Positions 15,136 to 24,448 of a stretch of DNA of 64,000 nucleotides are shown here, in pieces. The stretch comes from Gemmatirosa kalamazoonensis (GTDB lineage Bacteria > Gemmatimonadota > Gemmatimonadetes > Gemmatimonadales > Gemmatimonadaceae): assembly GCF_000522985.1 (NCBI RefSeq), contig NZ_CP007128.1:1-64000 (forward strand), written 5' to 3'. The position numbers were made by a program, and so were the translations under genes. Below the pieces are notes generated by a model that was not told where the DNA came from, did not search any database, and saw only the letters and a program-made list of their open reading frames with translations. Numbering within the stretch: the stretch's first letter is position 1; every line of letters begins with the position of its first letter.

Positions 15136-16113
15136 TCAGGCGCGCGACTGCGCCGTGATGATCTGCGCGTGATACGCCTGCACCACCGCGTCCACCGCCT
15201 CGCGCGGGTCGTCGGTGAGGACCATGAGATCGATGTCGCCGGGGGAGATCTTCCCCTCGCTCAGCACCCGCGTCTGCAGCCAGCGGATGAGCCCCGCCCA
15301 GTAGTGGCGGCCGAACAGCACGACCGGGAACTGGTAGATCTTCCCCGTCTGGATCAGCGTCACCGCCTCGAACAGCTCGTCGAGCGTGCCGAAGCCGCCG
15401 GGGAAGATGATGAACGCCACGGAGTACTTGATGAACATCGTCTTCCGCACGAAGAAGTAGCGGAAGTTGACGAGCGTATCGACGTACGGGTTGGCGCCCT
15501 GCTCGAACGGCAGCTCGATGTTGCACCCCACGGAGCGGCCGCCGGCGAGCTTCGCGCCCTTGTTCGCCGCCTCCATGATCCCCGGCCCGGCGCCCGTGAC
15601 GACGGTGAACCCCGCGTCGGCGAGCAGGCGGCCCACCTCCACGGCGGCCTCGTACTGCGGGTCGTCGGGACCGGTGCGGGCCGAGCCGAACACGGTGACG
15701 CCGCGCTCCACCGACGAGAGCGTGTCGAAGCCCTCGATGAACTCGCCCATGATGCGCATCACCCGCCACGGGTCAGTGCGCGTGAAGTCGGCGGGGCCGG
15801 CGATGCCCTGGACGCTCGGCGTGGCGAGGAGCTTCTCGTCTTCGGTGACGTAGCTCGGGTAGTCGCGGATCGACTCGTCGACGACGCGCGAAGCGCCCTT
15901 CTGCCGTCCGGCGGTCTCCTCCGTCGGCGGCGTGCGGCCGGCGGCGCGGTGCCCCTGCTCGGTGCGCTCCTTCACCCCCTCCAGCGCCTGCGACTCGACG
16001 GCGGCGCGGCGGTCGGGATCCATCTTCTTGCCGGAGGCGGAGCGGGGCGCGCGCTGGGCGCCCTGGGCGCGCGGCTTCCGGCCGTTCGTGCTGCTGGTCT
16101 TCGCTTTCTTCAT
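15136..16113 (-). CDS. LOG family (TIGR00730-type) Rossmann protein, 325 aa
   Basis: Carries the family signature PGGFGTLDELFE and the nucleotide-binding loop VTGAGPGIMEAANKGAKL in a Rossmann fold (residues 140-320). This family hydrolyses cytokinin-type nucleoside 5'-monophosphates or related nucleotides to base plus ribose phosphate; many bacterial members have no known substrate. A long charged, low-complexity N-terminus (residues 1-110, Lys/Arg/Ser-rich) is an extension beyond the usual 190-250 residues. The ATG at 16113 (MKKAKTSS) is a natural start. It diverges from the DUF421 gene with about 60 bp between starts. Confidence 0.85.
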   Translation of the reverse strand: MKKAKTSSTNGRKPRAQGAQRAPRSASGKKMDPDRRAAVESQALEGVKERTEQGHRAAGRTPPTEETAGRQKGASRVVDESIRDYPSYVTEDEKLLATPSVQGIAGPADFTRTDPWRVMRIMGEFIEGFDTLSSVERGVTVFGSARTGPDDPQYEAAVEVGRLLADAGFTVVTGAGPGIMEAANKGAKLAGGRSVGCNIELPFEQGANPYVDTLVNFRYFFVRKTMFIKYSVAFIIFPGGFGTLDELFEAVTLIQTGKIYQFPVVLFGRHYWAGLIRWLQTRVLSEGKISPGDIDLMVLTDDPREAVDAVVQAYHAQIITAQSRA

Positions 16114-16176
16114 CGGTTCGGATGGGAGTTCGGATACGTGCGGCGCCGCACTTCTCGGGCCCGGGCGTTGCGTACG

Positions 16177-16767
16177 GTGTCGTACGTGTTCTTCCACTCC
16201 TGGGCCGACGTCGCTCGCACCGTCGTGGCCACCGCGGTGACGTTCGCGCTCGTCGTCGTGATCCTGCGTGTGGTCGGCGCGCAGGCCATCGCGCAGATGT
16301 CGGGCTACGACATGGTCGCCACGGTCACGTTCGGGTCCATTGTGGCCACCGTGGCGGTGACGCGCGGCGTCTCCGTCGCCGCCGGGATCGCGGCGCTCGT
16401 GACGCTCATCGCGCTCCAGGAGCTCATGCGCTACGCGCAGTCGCGGTGGCTGCCGGCGCACCACGCGGTGCGCGAGCCGCCGCTCGTCGTGCTCTGGGAG
16501 GGGCAGCTGCTCGAGGACCGGCTGCGCGCGCGCCGGATCAGCGGCGACGAGGTGCGTGCGGCGGTACGGAAGATGGGCCTCGCGTCGCTCGCCGACGTGC
16601 GGGCGGTGGTGCTCGAGAACGACGGCGAGTGGTCGGTGGTTCCCCGCTCCGCGCCGCCCGGCGACGACTCGGCGTTCTTCGGGCTGCCGATCCCCGGGTG
16701 GCCGGGCAACAGTCGCTCCGACGAGGGGGACCAGGCGATTCCTACCGACCCGCGGCGGTTGCCTTAG
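16177..16767 (+). CDS. DUF421/YetF-like membrane protein, 196 aa
   Basis: Three hydrophobic N-terminal helices (within residues 5-85: VARTVVATAVTFALVVVILR, then VATVTFGSIVATVAVTRGV and AGIAALVTLIALQEL) contain the conserved MSGYDMVATVTFGS region of DUF421 proteins. A soluble alpha/beta domain follows with LVVLWEGQLLEDRLRARRIS and MGLASLADVRAVVLENDG. Family function is unclear (sporulation-related in Bacillus YetF). GTG 16177 is chosen; GTG 16186 is also possible. It ends 9 bp before the phosphodiesterase gene. Confidence 0.85.
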   Translation: MSYVFFHSWADVARTVVATAVTFALVVVILRVVGAQAIAQMSGYDMVATVTFGSIVATVAVTRGVSVAAGIAALVTLIALQELMRYAQSRWLPAHHAVREPPLVVLWEGQLLEDRLRARRISGDEVRAAVRKMGLASLADVRAVVLENDGEWSVVPRSAPPGDDSAFFGLPIPGWPGNSRSDEGDQAIPTDPRRLP

Positions 16768-16776
16768 GATTCCGGG

Positions 16777-18240
16777 GTGTCCACCGCCGAAGCCGCCGCA
16801 CCGCTCGTCATCATCCTCGTCGCCGACGGCGCGCGACCGGACTCGCTCGCCGCCGCGCTCGACGCGGGCGCCGCACCGGCCCTCGCCCGGCTGCGCGACG
16901 AGGGCGCGCTGCACACGGTGTCGAGCGTGTTCCCGTCGGTCACGGGGCCGGCGTACGCGCCGTTCCTGCTCGGCCGCTTTCCCGGCCCCGTCGGGCTGCC
17001 GGCGCTCCGCTGGTACGACCGCGAGCGCACGCGCCGCACCGCGCCGGACCACGCGCGCAGCTACGTCGGCGCCGAGATGCGCCACGTCGACACGGATCTC
17101 GACCCCGCCGCGCCGACGCTGTTCGAGCTCGCGCCGACGTCGCTCGGCGCGCTGAACGTCATCGGGCGCGGGCTCCCGCGCGCGAACCGGCTCGGTCGCG
17201 GCGGACGGTTCGCGCTCCGCGCCGCGCGCACGCACTTCCGCGGCGACGTCGCCGGGTGGCTGTCGATCGACCGCGACGTCGGCGCGCAGGTGGCGGAGCG
17301 GGTGCGCCGCGCGGCGGCGAGCGAGCGGCCGCGGGTCGTGTTCTGCGCGCTCACCGGCATCGACAAGACGTCGCACGCCCGCGGCCACGACGCGCCGCTC
17401 GTGCGCCAGGCGCTCGGCATCGTCGACGAGACGGCGGCGGAGCTGCGCGCGGACGCGGAGCGCGGCGGATGGTGGGGCGGCACGCACCTGTGGATCGTGA
17501 GCGACCACGGGCACTCGCCGGTGCGCGCACACGACGATCTCGCGGGTGCGTTCCGCGCGCTGGGCCACCGCACGATGGCGCACCCGTTCACGTGGGTGCC
17601 GGGCGCCGACGTCGCCGTGATGGTGAGCGGCAACGCGATGGCCCACGTGTACGTGGAGCTGGAGCGCCGCACGCGGCCGTGGTGGCCCGGGCTCGCCGCG
17701 CGGTGGGACGAGACCGCGGACGCGCTGCTGCGCCGCCCGTCGGTGGATCTGCTGCTGCTGCCGCACGCGGCCGACCGGTGCGAGGTCCGCGCGGCGGGCC
17801 GCGGCTCCGCGATGGTGGAGCGCACGGCGGGACCCGACGGTGCGTGGCGCTACGCCTACTGCCCCATCGACGGCGACCCGCTCGGCCTCGGCGGCGCGCG
17901 CCGGTGCCTAACGGACGCCGCGGCGCTGGAGGCGTGCGGCGACACCGACTACCCGGACGCGCTCGTGCAGATCACCCACCTCGCCGGCGCGGCCCGGTCG
18001 GGAGACGTCATCGTCTCCGCGGCGCGCGACTGGGATCTGCGCGCGCGATGGGAGCCGATCCCGCACGTGTCGTCGCACGGCGCGCTGCACCGCGAGCACA
18101 TGCTCGTGCCGCTCCTGCTGAACCGCCCGCCGGCGACGACGCCGCGCCGCACGGCGGACGTGATGCCGAGCGCGCTCGCGGCGCTGGGGCTTCCGGTGCC
18201 GGCGGGACTCGACGGCACCAGCTACGTCGCGCCGCGTTAG
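16777..18240 (+). CDS. Alkaline-phosphatase-superfamily phosphodiesterase, 487 aa
   Basis: A type I phosphodiesterase/nucleotide pyrophosphatase fold. The metal-site Asp is in ILVADGARPD (residue 17), the likely nucleophile Thr in FPSVTGPAYAPFL (near 55), further metal ligands in GIDKTSHARGHD (near 195-200) and SDHGHSP (near 245), and a last His in SSHGALHREHM (near 430). These enzymes cleave phosphodiester or phosphonate bonds; the substrate cannot be told from sequence. No signal peptide is visible, so it is probably cytoplasmic unless the start is upstream. GTG start; the TAG stop lies in a GTTAGGC heptamer that begins a 15-bp repeat array. Confidence 0.85.
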   Translation: MSTAEAAAPLVIILVADGARPDSLAAALDAGAAPALARLRDEGALHTVSSVFPSVTGPAYAPFLLGRFPGPVGLPALRWYDRERTRRTAPDHARSYVGAEMRHVDTDLDPAAPTLFELAPTSLGALNVIGRGLPRANRLGRGGRFALRAARTHFRGDVAGWLSIDRDVGAQVAERVRRAAASERPRVVFCALTGIDKTSHARGHDAPLVRQALGIVDETAAELRADAERGGWWGGTHLWIVSDHGHSPVRAHDDLAGAFRALGHRTMAHPFTWVPGADVAVMVSGNAMAHVYVELERRTRPWWPGLAARWDETADALLRRPSVDLLLLPHAADRCEVRAAGRGSAMVERTAGPDGAWRYAYCPIDGDPLGLGGARRCLTDAAALEACGDTDYPDALVQITHLAGAARSGDVIVSAARDWDLRARWEPIPHVSSHGALHREHMLVPLLLNRPPATTPRRTADVMPSALAALGLPVPAGLDGTSYVAPR

Positions 18241-18290
18241 GCGCCGGCCGCGTTAGGCGCCGGCCGCGTTAGGCGCCGGCCGCGTCAGGC
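18234..18290. repeat. 15-bp tandem repeat between convergent genes
   Basis: About three and a half units of GCGCCGGCCGCGTTAG(G) follow directly from the phosphodiesterase stop and run into the ANTAR regulator stop. Each unit contains the heptamer GTTAGGC (the last copy is changed to GTCAGGC) and a GGCGCC/GGCCGG palindromic core. This replaces a conventional bidirectional terminator. Confidence 0.85.
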
Positions 18291-18887
18291 GCCGAAGCCC
18301 GGCTCGCTCTTCAGCACCTCGCGTGCGACGTGCACCATCGGCACCGAGCGGTCCTGGCTGGAGCGCTGCATGATGCGATAGGCCTCGGCCTCGGTGCACT
18401 TGGTGCGCCGCTGCAGCACGCCCTTCGCGCGCTCGATGACCTTGCGCTCCTCGAGCTCCTGCCGCGCGCGATCGGCGTCGCGCCGCGCGGCGTTCAGCGC
18501 CTGCGCCTTCGCGACCGCGAGCCGCAGCGCCGAGTCGAGCGTCTTCTTCGGCGTCGGCTTGGCGAGGATGGAGATCGCCGCGGTCTCGACCACGTCCTGG
18601 TCGCTGAGCCGCAGCGTGTGGTCCCCGGTGAACAGCAGCACCGCCGTGGCGGGGAGCATGGCCGCGATCTCCTTCGCCGCGTCGATGCCCGAGCCGTCGG
18701 GCATGTGCACGTCGAGGAGCACGACGTCGGGGGACGCCGCCTGTGCGAGCACGACGGCGTCGCGCCCCGTCCCGACTTCGGCCACGATCTCGTGGCCGAG
18801 CGAGGAGAGCATGGTGACGAGGAGCGCGCGTCCCTCTCCGTCATCGTCAGCCACCAGTACGCGAACCCGGGCTGCCGCTGCAGTCAT
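18285..18887 (-). CDS. Response regulator with ANTAR RNA-binding output, 200 aa
   Basis: Receiver domain (residues 8-120): acidic pocket VLVADDDGEG, phospho-acceptor Asp in VLLDVHMPDGSG, Thr in LLFTGDHT and Lys in ILAKPTPKK. A short coiled coil joins it to an ANTAR domain (about 140-195, ERKVIERAKGVLQRRTKC, EAEAYRIMQRSSQDR). ANTAR proteins bind paired hexaloop hairpins in RNA and prevent transcription termination. The partner kinase is not adjacent. ATG 18887 is chosen because it begins the receiver; the 5' region 18888-19097 holds no gene. Confidence 0.9.
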   Translation of the reverse strand: MTAAAARVRVLVADDDGEGRALLVTMLSSLGHEIVAEVGTGRDAVVLAQAASPDVVLLDVHMPDGSGIDAAKEIAAMLPATAVLLFTGDHTLRLSDQDVVETAAISILAKPTPKKTLDSALRLAVAKAQALNAARRDADRARQELEERKVIERAKGVLQRRTKCTEAEAYRIMQRSSQDRSVPMVHVAREVLKSEPGFGA

Positions 18888-19097
18888 GAAGATCGTGATT
18901 CGAACCGGTGGGGGCGCCCTCGCACGCGGCATCGTCGCCGCGCTGCCGACGCTGGGATTCCATCGACTGGACCGAGCCGCCCGACACCGTGTTATGACGC
19001 GCAGTCGTTTAATACGGGGCGGACTCGGCGGCGTCAACTGTGCGACCAACTGTGACAGACACTGTGGCAATCTAGACGGCCCGGCCGGGCGCGTTTC

Positions 19098-20543
19098 TCA
19101 CTTCCACCCCGGCACCGGCGGCGATGCGGCCGGTCGGTCCGCTGGCGCACCGAAGCGCCGCTGACGCGTCATCTCGCCGCTGATCAACCGCACGCCGCGC
19201 TGGTACGTGAAGTACGCGTACCCCCACTGCAGCAGCACGCTCACGCGATTGCGGAAGCCGACGAGATACAGCAGGTGCACGAACAGCCAGAACCACCACG
19301 CGAGCCACCCCTTCAGCTCGAGCTTGCCGAAGCGCGCGACGGCTCGATGCCGACCGATCGTCGCGAGGTCGCCCTTGTTGAAGTAGCGGAACGGCGCGCG
19401 CGGCTCGCCGCGAAGCGTGGCGACGATCTGCTTCGCGGCGTGCGCGCCCATCTGGTTCGCGGCGGGCGCGACGCCGGGCACCGGCGCGCCGCGGTCGACG
19501 TACGCGGCGAGATCGCCGACGGCGAACACCTCGGGGTGTCCCGGGATGGAGAGATCGGGATCGACGTGCACGCGCCCCGCGCGATCGACCGGCGCGCCGA
19601 GCATGCGACCGAGCGGCGACGCGGCGTTCCCCGCCGCCCAGAACACCGTGCGCGTCGCGATGTGCTCGTCGCCGATGTACACGCCGTCCGGCTCGACGCG
19701 CGTGACGACGGAGCCGAGCCGCACCTCGACGCCGAGTCCCTCGAGATCGCGCTTCGCGCGCGCGGAGAGCGATTCGGGAAACGCCGCGAGCAGCCGCGGG
19801 CCGCCCTCGATCAGGATGACGCGCGTGCGCGACGCGTCGATGCGACGGAAGTCCTTGCAGAAGCCACGCGCCGTGTCGGGGATCATGCCGACGAGCTCCA
19901 CGCCCGTCGGCCCGCCGCCGACGATGACGAACGTCTGGTACTGCAGACGCACGGCCGGATCGTCGGCCTTCTCCGCCAGCTCGAACGACATGAGAAAGCG
20001 CCGACGCATCTCGTACGCGTCGGCGATGCTCTTCAGCCCCGGCGCCGTATCCTCCCAGTCGTCGTGGCCGAAGTACGAGTGGCGCGCGCCCGCGGCGACG
20101 ATGAGATAGTCGTATGGCAGCTCGCGCCGCTCGTCGTCGAGATACACGATGCGCCGCTCGACGTCGATCTCGCGCGCCTCCGCCATGAGCACGAGCGCGT
20201 TGCGCTGCCTGCGCAGCACCCATCGGATCGGCACGGTGATGTCGCTCGGCGCGAGCACCGCGGTGGCCACCTGATAGAGCAGCGGCTGGAACAGGTGGTG
20301 GTTCACGCGGTCGACGATCGTGACGTCGACGTCGGCGTGCTTCAGCGCGCGCGCCGCGGTGAGCCCGCCGAAGCCGCCGCCGACGATCACGACGTGCGGG
20401 CGTCCGGTCCGTCCCGCGATCGGTCGCGACACCACGCCGGAGGTGCTCGTCGTCTGCGCGACGCTGGCGTTGGGCACGCCGGTGCTCTGCGTGTCGGCGG
20501 GCGTCGCGGACGGCGCACGTTCGGTCGTTCGAGGATCGGTCAC
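19098..20543 (-). CDS. ndh: Type II NADH:quinone oxidoreductase (NDH-2), 481 aa
   Basis: Two dinucleotide folds are visible: HVVIVGGGFGGLTAARAL for FAD (about residue 50) and FVIVGGGPTGVELVG for NADH (about 215). The C-terminal FAD contact is EVFAVGDLAAYV. Near residue 390-440 an amphipathic/hydrophobic segment (WLAWWFWLFVHLLYLVGF) anchors the enzyme to the membrane, as in NDH-2. It passes electrons from NADH to quinone without proton pumping. A disordered Ser/Thr-rich N-terminus of about 45 residues precedes the fold. GTG 20543 is preferred to the TTG at 20561. It stands alone, 32 bp downstream of the ABC ATPase gene. Confidence 0.9.
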   Translation of the reverse strand: MTDPRTTERAPSATPADTQSTGVPNASVAQTTSTSGVVSRPIAGRTGRPHVVIVGGGFGGLTAARALKHADVDVTIVDRVNHHLFQPLLYQVATAVLAPSDITVPIRWVLRRQRNALVLMAEAREIDVERRIVYLDDERRELPYDYLIVAAGARHSYFGHDDWEDTAPGLKSIADAYEMRRRFLMSFELAEKADDPAVRLQYQTFVIVGGGPTGVELVGMIPDTARGFCKDFRRIDASRTRVILIEGGPRLLAAFPESLSARAKRDLEGLGVEVRLGSVVTRVEPDGVYIGDEHIATRTVFWAAGNAASPLGRMLGAPVDRAGRVHVDPDLSIPGHPEVFAVGDLAAYVDRGAPVPGVAPAANQMGAHAAKQIVATLRGEPRAPFRYFNKGDLATIGRHRAVARFGKLELKGWLAWWFWLFVHLLYLVGFRNRVSVLLQWGYAYFTYQRGVRLISGEMTRQRRFGAPADRPAASPPVPGWK

Positions 20544-20574
20544 ACGTGCACCGTCGCGCAAGAAGCGTGACCGG

Positions 20575-21660
20575 TCACGCGTCCGGCGGCTCCGATGTGT
20601 CGGGCACGAGCGGCACGCACGCGGCGACGAGCCGCACGCCGACGCGCGCGCCCTCGGGAACCGCGCGCTCGGCCGTCTCCAGCTCGGCCACGTGCACGTC
20701 GTCGAGGCGCACGCGACAGACCGTCACGCCCGCGGCGAAGCGGCGCGCGACGACCTCGCCGGGCCACGCGCTCGCGTCGTCGACCGGAGCGAGCGCGAGC
20801 GCCTCGGGACGCAGCACGGCGAGCCAACCGCGGCCCGCGCCGTCGCCGTCGGCCGGCGCGATGCCGACGGCGCGCTGCGTCACGCCGCGCACGGTGAGGT
20901 GCACGCCGTCGCCGTCGCGTCGCGCGGGCAGCAGCGCGGCGCGCCCGATGAACTCCGCCACGCCGCGCGACGCGGGGTGGTCGTACAGCGCCTCCGGCGT
21001 GCCGATCTGCAGCAGCCGGCCGCGGCGGAGCAGCGCCACGCGATCGGCGATCGCGAACGCGTCGTCCTGGTCGTGCGTGACGCAGAGCGCGGTGACGTGC
21101 GAGCGCTGCAGCATCGCGCGCAGCTCGTCGCGCATCGCGATGCGCAGCGCGGGATCGAGGCTCGACAGCGGCTCGTCGAGCAGCAGCACGCGCGGCTCGA
21201 TGACGAGCGCGCGCGCGAGCGCGACGCGCTGCTGCTCGCCGCCGGAGAGCGCGTGCACGGGACGCGCGCCGGTGCCGCCGAGGCCCACGCCGTCGAGCGC
21301 ACGCGCGGCGCGCGCGCTCCGCTCCGCCGCCGGCACGCCGCGCGGCGCGAGCCCGAACGCGACGTTCTCCTCCACGGAGAGATGCGGGAACAGCGCGTGA
21401 TGCTGGAACACCATCCCGGCGCCGCGCCGCTCCGGCGGCAGCGCGGTGACGTCGGCGCCGTCGAGCAGCACCGCGCCGGCGTCGGGCCGCTCGTATCCGG
21501 CGACGATGCGCAGCGCGGTCGTCTTCCCCGCGCCCGACTCGCCGAGCAGCGCCACGAGCTCGCCTGGTCGCACGTCGAGCGACAGCCCGTCGAGCGCGGG
21601 GCGGACGGCGGCGGGATAACGGCGGGTGAGCGCCTGAAGAACGAGGCTCGCGGCGGGCAA
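20575..21660 (-). CDS. ABC transporter ATP-binding protein, orphan, 361 aa
   Basis: Complete ATPase: Walker A GESGAGKTT, Q-loop MVFQHHALFPHLS, signature LSGGEQQRVALARAL, Walker B VLLLDEPLSSLDP and H-loop VTHDQDDA. A TOBE-type C-terminal regulatory region (about 245-355) follows, with LAVLRPEALAL and GEVVARRFAAGVTVCRV. This is the architecture of the iron/sulfate/polyamine/molybdate importer class. No permease or binding protein is adjacent on either side, so the substrate is unknown and the partners must lie elsewhere. The start is uncertain: TTG 21660 is the first plausible codon in frame. Confidence 0.85.
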   Translation of the reverse strand: MPAASLVLQALTRRYPAAVRPALDGLSLDVRPGELVALLGESGAGKTTALRIVAGYERPDAGAVLLDGADVTALPPERRGAGMVFQHHALFPHLSVEENVAFGLAPRGVPAAERSARAARALDGVGLGGTGARPVHALSGGEQQRVALARALVIEPRVLLLDEPLSSLDPALRIAMRDELRAMLQRSHVTALCVTHDQDDAFAIADRVALLRRGRLLQIGTPEALYDHPASRGVAEFIGRAALLPARRDGDGVHLTVRGVTQRAVGIAPADGDGAGRGWLAVLRPEALALAPVDDASAWPGEVVARRFAAGVTVCRVRLDDVHVAELETAERAVPEGARVGVRLVAACVPLVPDTSEPPDA

Positions 21661-21712
21661 TCCGGGCGGGGTGTCGGGCTGGCGGTCACCGGAGTATCGC
21701 CGGCACGACGAC

Positions 21713-24328
21713 CTACTGCCTAGGCCCCACCACGCTTCGAGCCCCGAGAAGATTCACGAGCAGCCGCGCCGCGCCCGGCACGCCCGCGGCGAGCTGCCGC
21801 TGCAGCGACAGCGTGGTGTACACGTACGTCCCCCGCCCGTACGGCGCGACGAGCAGCGCGCCGCGCGTCGGCGACTCGCCCGGATCGCCCACCTCGAGCG
21901 GCGCGCGCCAGCGCGGGTCGAACGAGGCGGGGACGAACGCGGCACGGTCCTGCACCCAGTCCTCGAAGTCGCGGTCGACGATCCTGTTCGGTGCCGCGAG
22001 CACGCGTGCGGCGGCGTCGAGCACGCGCACCGGCGACGCTTCGTCGGTGACGAGCCGCGGCGGTCGGCCGAGCGCGATCGGGAACGGCAGCACACCCGGC
22101 TGCTCCATCGCGGCCTGTCCCTGCTGCACGACGACCGTGCCGCCGCGCCGCGCGTAGTCGAGCAGCCGCGTGTTCGCCGACAGCAGCACGGGTGCCGTGT
22201 CGTACGCGCGCGGCGCGATGACGATGGCCGAGAACAGCGACAGGTCGCCGGTCGGCATCGCGAGCTGGCTCGGGTCGAGCTGGGTGACGGGAATGCCGAG
22301 CTGCGAGAGGAGCAGCGGCACGCCGTCGTTCACCGACGAGACGTAGCCGACGTACGGGCGCGCGGGGAGCGCGACGTCCATCGCGACGACGTTCGACCAC
22401 GCGGGGAAGTAGAGCCGCTGCGGCGGCATGACGTCGGCCGTCACGATGCCGGCGCCCCACCCGAACTTGTCGAGCCCCGACGCGGCGCTGGCCTTCAGCA
22501 CGAATCGACCGGCGCGCGGCGTGCCGCTGATCACGAACGGCACCACCGCCGTTGCCCCCGGCGACAGCGCGACGCGGCGCGTGACCGAGTCGACGCGCAG
22601 GCCGGGCGGCGCCTCGAGCGTGACGTCGACGTCGCGCGGCGTGGCGTACCCCGACGTGACCGTTAGGCGCACGGGACGCGCGAGCGGCACGCCGGCGCGC
22701 GCGAGCTCCACCGCGTGGTCGAAGCGCACGACGAGCCCCGGTACCGCGGCCACCGGACGCTCGGCCACGCGCGACGGCTCGGGCGAGCGATAGACGATGG
22801 GCGTGTACAGCGAGAAGTCGGTGCCGGCGACGTTGAGCCGCATCATCACGCGCAGCGCGCCGGCCTCGGTCGACTCCTGCATCTCGCGCTCGCTGCGGCC
22901 GTCGACGTTGAAGCTGTAGAGATCTCCTTCCCGCCCCGCGAAACGCCACCACGGCTGCGTCACGCTGCGCACGACGTCGGCGACCGAGTCGCGCCAGACA
23001 CTGTCCGGCTGCAGCATCACCTCGGGGACGACGCGCCCCTTCGCGCCGCCGGCCATGATCGCGAGGTCGACGCGCACGGGCCACCGCCCGCGGTCGTACG
23101 CGGCGACGCGCACGCGCAGCGTGTCGCTCGAGTCGGCGACGGTCGCGTGGGCGACGGTCTCGCGCTCCGCCGTCGCCTCGATGGCCACTCCACTGGCGAG
23201 GACGAGCGCGTCGTGCGCGCGCCGCCACACGTCCTCCAGCGAGCGCGCGACGTCGGGATCGTACACCGCGCCCCCCGACGTCACGCCGGCGAGCGCCGCG
23301 GCGCGCGCGGCGAGCTTCGTGAGCAGCGCGAGCGGCACGACGGCGCGCGACGGGTCCTCGGGGCGGTACGCGGCGCGGACCGCGGCGATCGCCGGCGCGA
23401 GCGAGTCCATCGCCGCGGTCATCGCCGCGCTCCCCGCGGGACGGCGGAGCCGCGCGAGCGTGGTGTCGACGCCGGCGAAGAAGGTGCGTGCGCCCTTCGC
23501 CGCGGCGACGGTGTCGACCTCGCCCGTGTCGCCGGAGTCGCGCGACGCGACGAGGCGCAGCGCGATCCACGACGCGCCTAACGGTCCGCGCGCGGCGCCC
23601 CCCTGCGTGCGATGCCGCGCCCGCGCCTCCGCGGCGACCTCCGCGTACGTGCGGCCGAGGAGCGGCGAGAACTCGCCCGCGTCGAGCCGCACGGTGCCGG
23701 CGGAGTCGGGCTCGCCGGGGCGCACGACGCGATACAGCGCGTGCGCGGCCCACGTGCGCCCGCCCGACTGCTTGCCCTCCGCGGCGCGCGCGAACGCCTC
23801 GCGCGCGAGCCGTCCCGCCTCCTGGTGCTGCCCGTTGCCGTCGAGCGGCGAGCCGTCGTAGAGCGTGACGATGACGTGCGGTCGGAACGCGCGCACGATC
23901 TTCACGACGTCGTCGAGCAGCGCGTCGGTGCCCTCCAGCGCGCCCCAGTGCGCGCGCGCGTCGTCGCCGCTCTTGGACGGCCCGAAGTCGTAGGCGCGCG
24001 TGAAGTACTGCTCGGCGCCGTCGACGTCGCGCGCGGCGAGCGTCTCGGCCGTGCGCACGACGCCGAGCGCCTCACCGGTCTCGCCGCCGACGAGGTTGAG
24101 CCCTCCCTCGCCGCGAGTCAGCGACAGGTACGCGACGCGCACGTGGCGGCCGCGCGCGAGGAACGCGAGCAGCGGCGTGTCGTCGTCGTCCGGGTGCGCG
24201 CCGATGACGAGGACGCGGGCGCTCGTGCCGAGCCCCTCGACGAGGGAGCCTAACGCGGCGGCGCCGCGGTCCTGGGCGAGCGCCGGTGCGGCGACGAGGA
24301 CCGCCGCGAGCAGGAAGCGGTAGCGCAT
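21713..24328 (-). CDS. Secreted PIG-L family deacetylase, 871 aa (copy B)
   Basis: The signal peptide MRYRFLLAAVLVAAPALAQ is followed by a PIG-L/LmbE domain (residues 30-290) with the zinc motif IGAHPDDDDTPLL and the second ligand NGQHQEAGRLA. PIG-L enzymes remove N-acetyl groups from sugars. The long C-terminal half (about 300-870) contains NEW3-like beta domains (PVRLTVTSGYATPRDVDVTL) and a ThuA/glutamine-amidotransferase-like end (GTVVVQQGQAAMEQPGVLPF). It is homologous over its full length to the upstream neighbour at 24406-26916, so the pair is a tandem duplication. Probably periplasmic glycan processing. Confidence 0.85.
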   Translation of the reverse strand: MRYRFLLAAVLVAAPALAQDRGAAALGSLVEGLGTSARVLVIGAHPDDDDTPLLAFLARGRHVRVAYLSLTRGEGGLNLVGGETGEALGVVRTAETLAARDVDGAEQYFTRAYDFGPSKSGDDARAHWGALEGTDALLDDVVKIVRAFRPHVIVTLYDGSPLDGNGQHQEAGRLAREAFARAAEGKQSGGRTWAAHALYRVVRPGEPDSAGTVRLDAGEFSPLLGRTYAEVAAEARARHRTQGGAARGPLGASWIALRLVASRDSGDTGEVDTVAAAKGARTFFAGVDTTLARLRRPAGSAAMTAAMDSLAPAIAAVRAAYRPEDPSRAVVPLALLTKLAARAAALAGVTSGGAVYDPDVARSLEDVWRRAHDALVLASGVAIEATAERETVAHATVADSSDTLRVRVAAYDRGRWPVRVDLAIMAGGAKGRVVPEVMLQPDSVWRDSVADVVRSVTQPWWRFAGREGDLYSFNVDGRSEREMQESTEAGALRVMMRLNVAGTDFSLYTPIVYRSPEPSRVAERPVAAVPGLVVRFDHAVELARAGVPLARPVRLTVTSGYATPRDVDVTLEAPPGLRVDSVTRRVALSPGATAVVPFVISGTPRAGRFVLKASAASGLDKFGWGAGIVTADVMPPQRLYFPAWSNVVAMDVALPARPYVGYVSSVNDGVPLLLSQLGIPVTQLDPSQLAMPTGDLSLFSAIVIAPRAYDTAPVLLSANTRLLDYARRGGTVVVQQGQAAMEQPGVLPFPIALGRPPRLVTDEASPVRVLDAAARVLAAPNRIVDRDFEDWVQDRAAFVPASFDPRWRAPLEVGDPGESPTRGALLVAPYGRGTYVYTTLSLQRQLAAGVPGAARLLVNLLGARSVVGPRQ

Positions 24329-24383
24329 GCGCGAAGATGACGCGCGGGGCTCACGCTGTCAACTATCACGATAGTAGGACAGC

Positions 24384-24448
24384 GCCGGCGGTTCAGCGCC
24401 GCCGTTCAGCGCCGCCGCTTCAGCGCCGTCGTTCCAGCGCCGCCGTTG
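24384..24448. repeat. Tandem GCCGCCGTTCA-like repeats between the PIG-L genes
   Basis: Four to five degenerate units of CAGCGCCGCCGTT run from the intergenic gap into the last codons of the upstream PIG-L gene. They lie across its stop codon and extend the C-terminus with basic residues (TTALKRRR). The rest of the gap (24329-24383) contains no gene. Confidence 0.7.

Noticed and set aside
18888-18920. Sequence resembling a tRNA T-arm (GGTTCGAATC on the minus strand)
   Set aside because: No matching acceptor stem, anticodon arm or pairing T-stem could be built; it lies in the promoter region of the ANTAR regulator.
18888-19164. Possible plus-strand gene starting MKIVIRTGGG opposite the NDH-2 3' end
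   Set aside because: It overlaps NDH-2 on the other strand, has no motif, and reads as a shadow frame.
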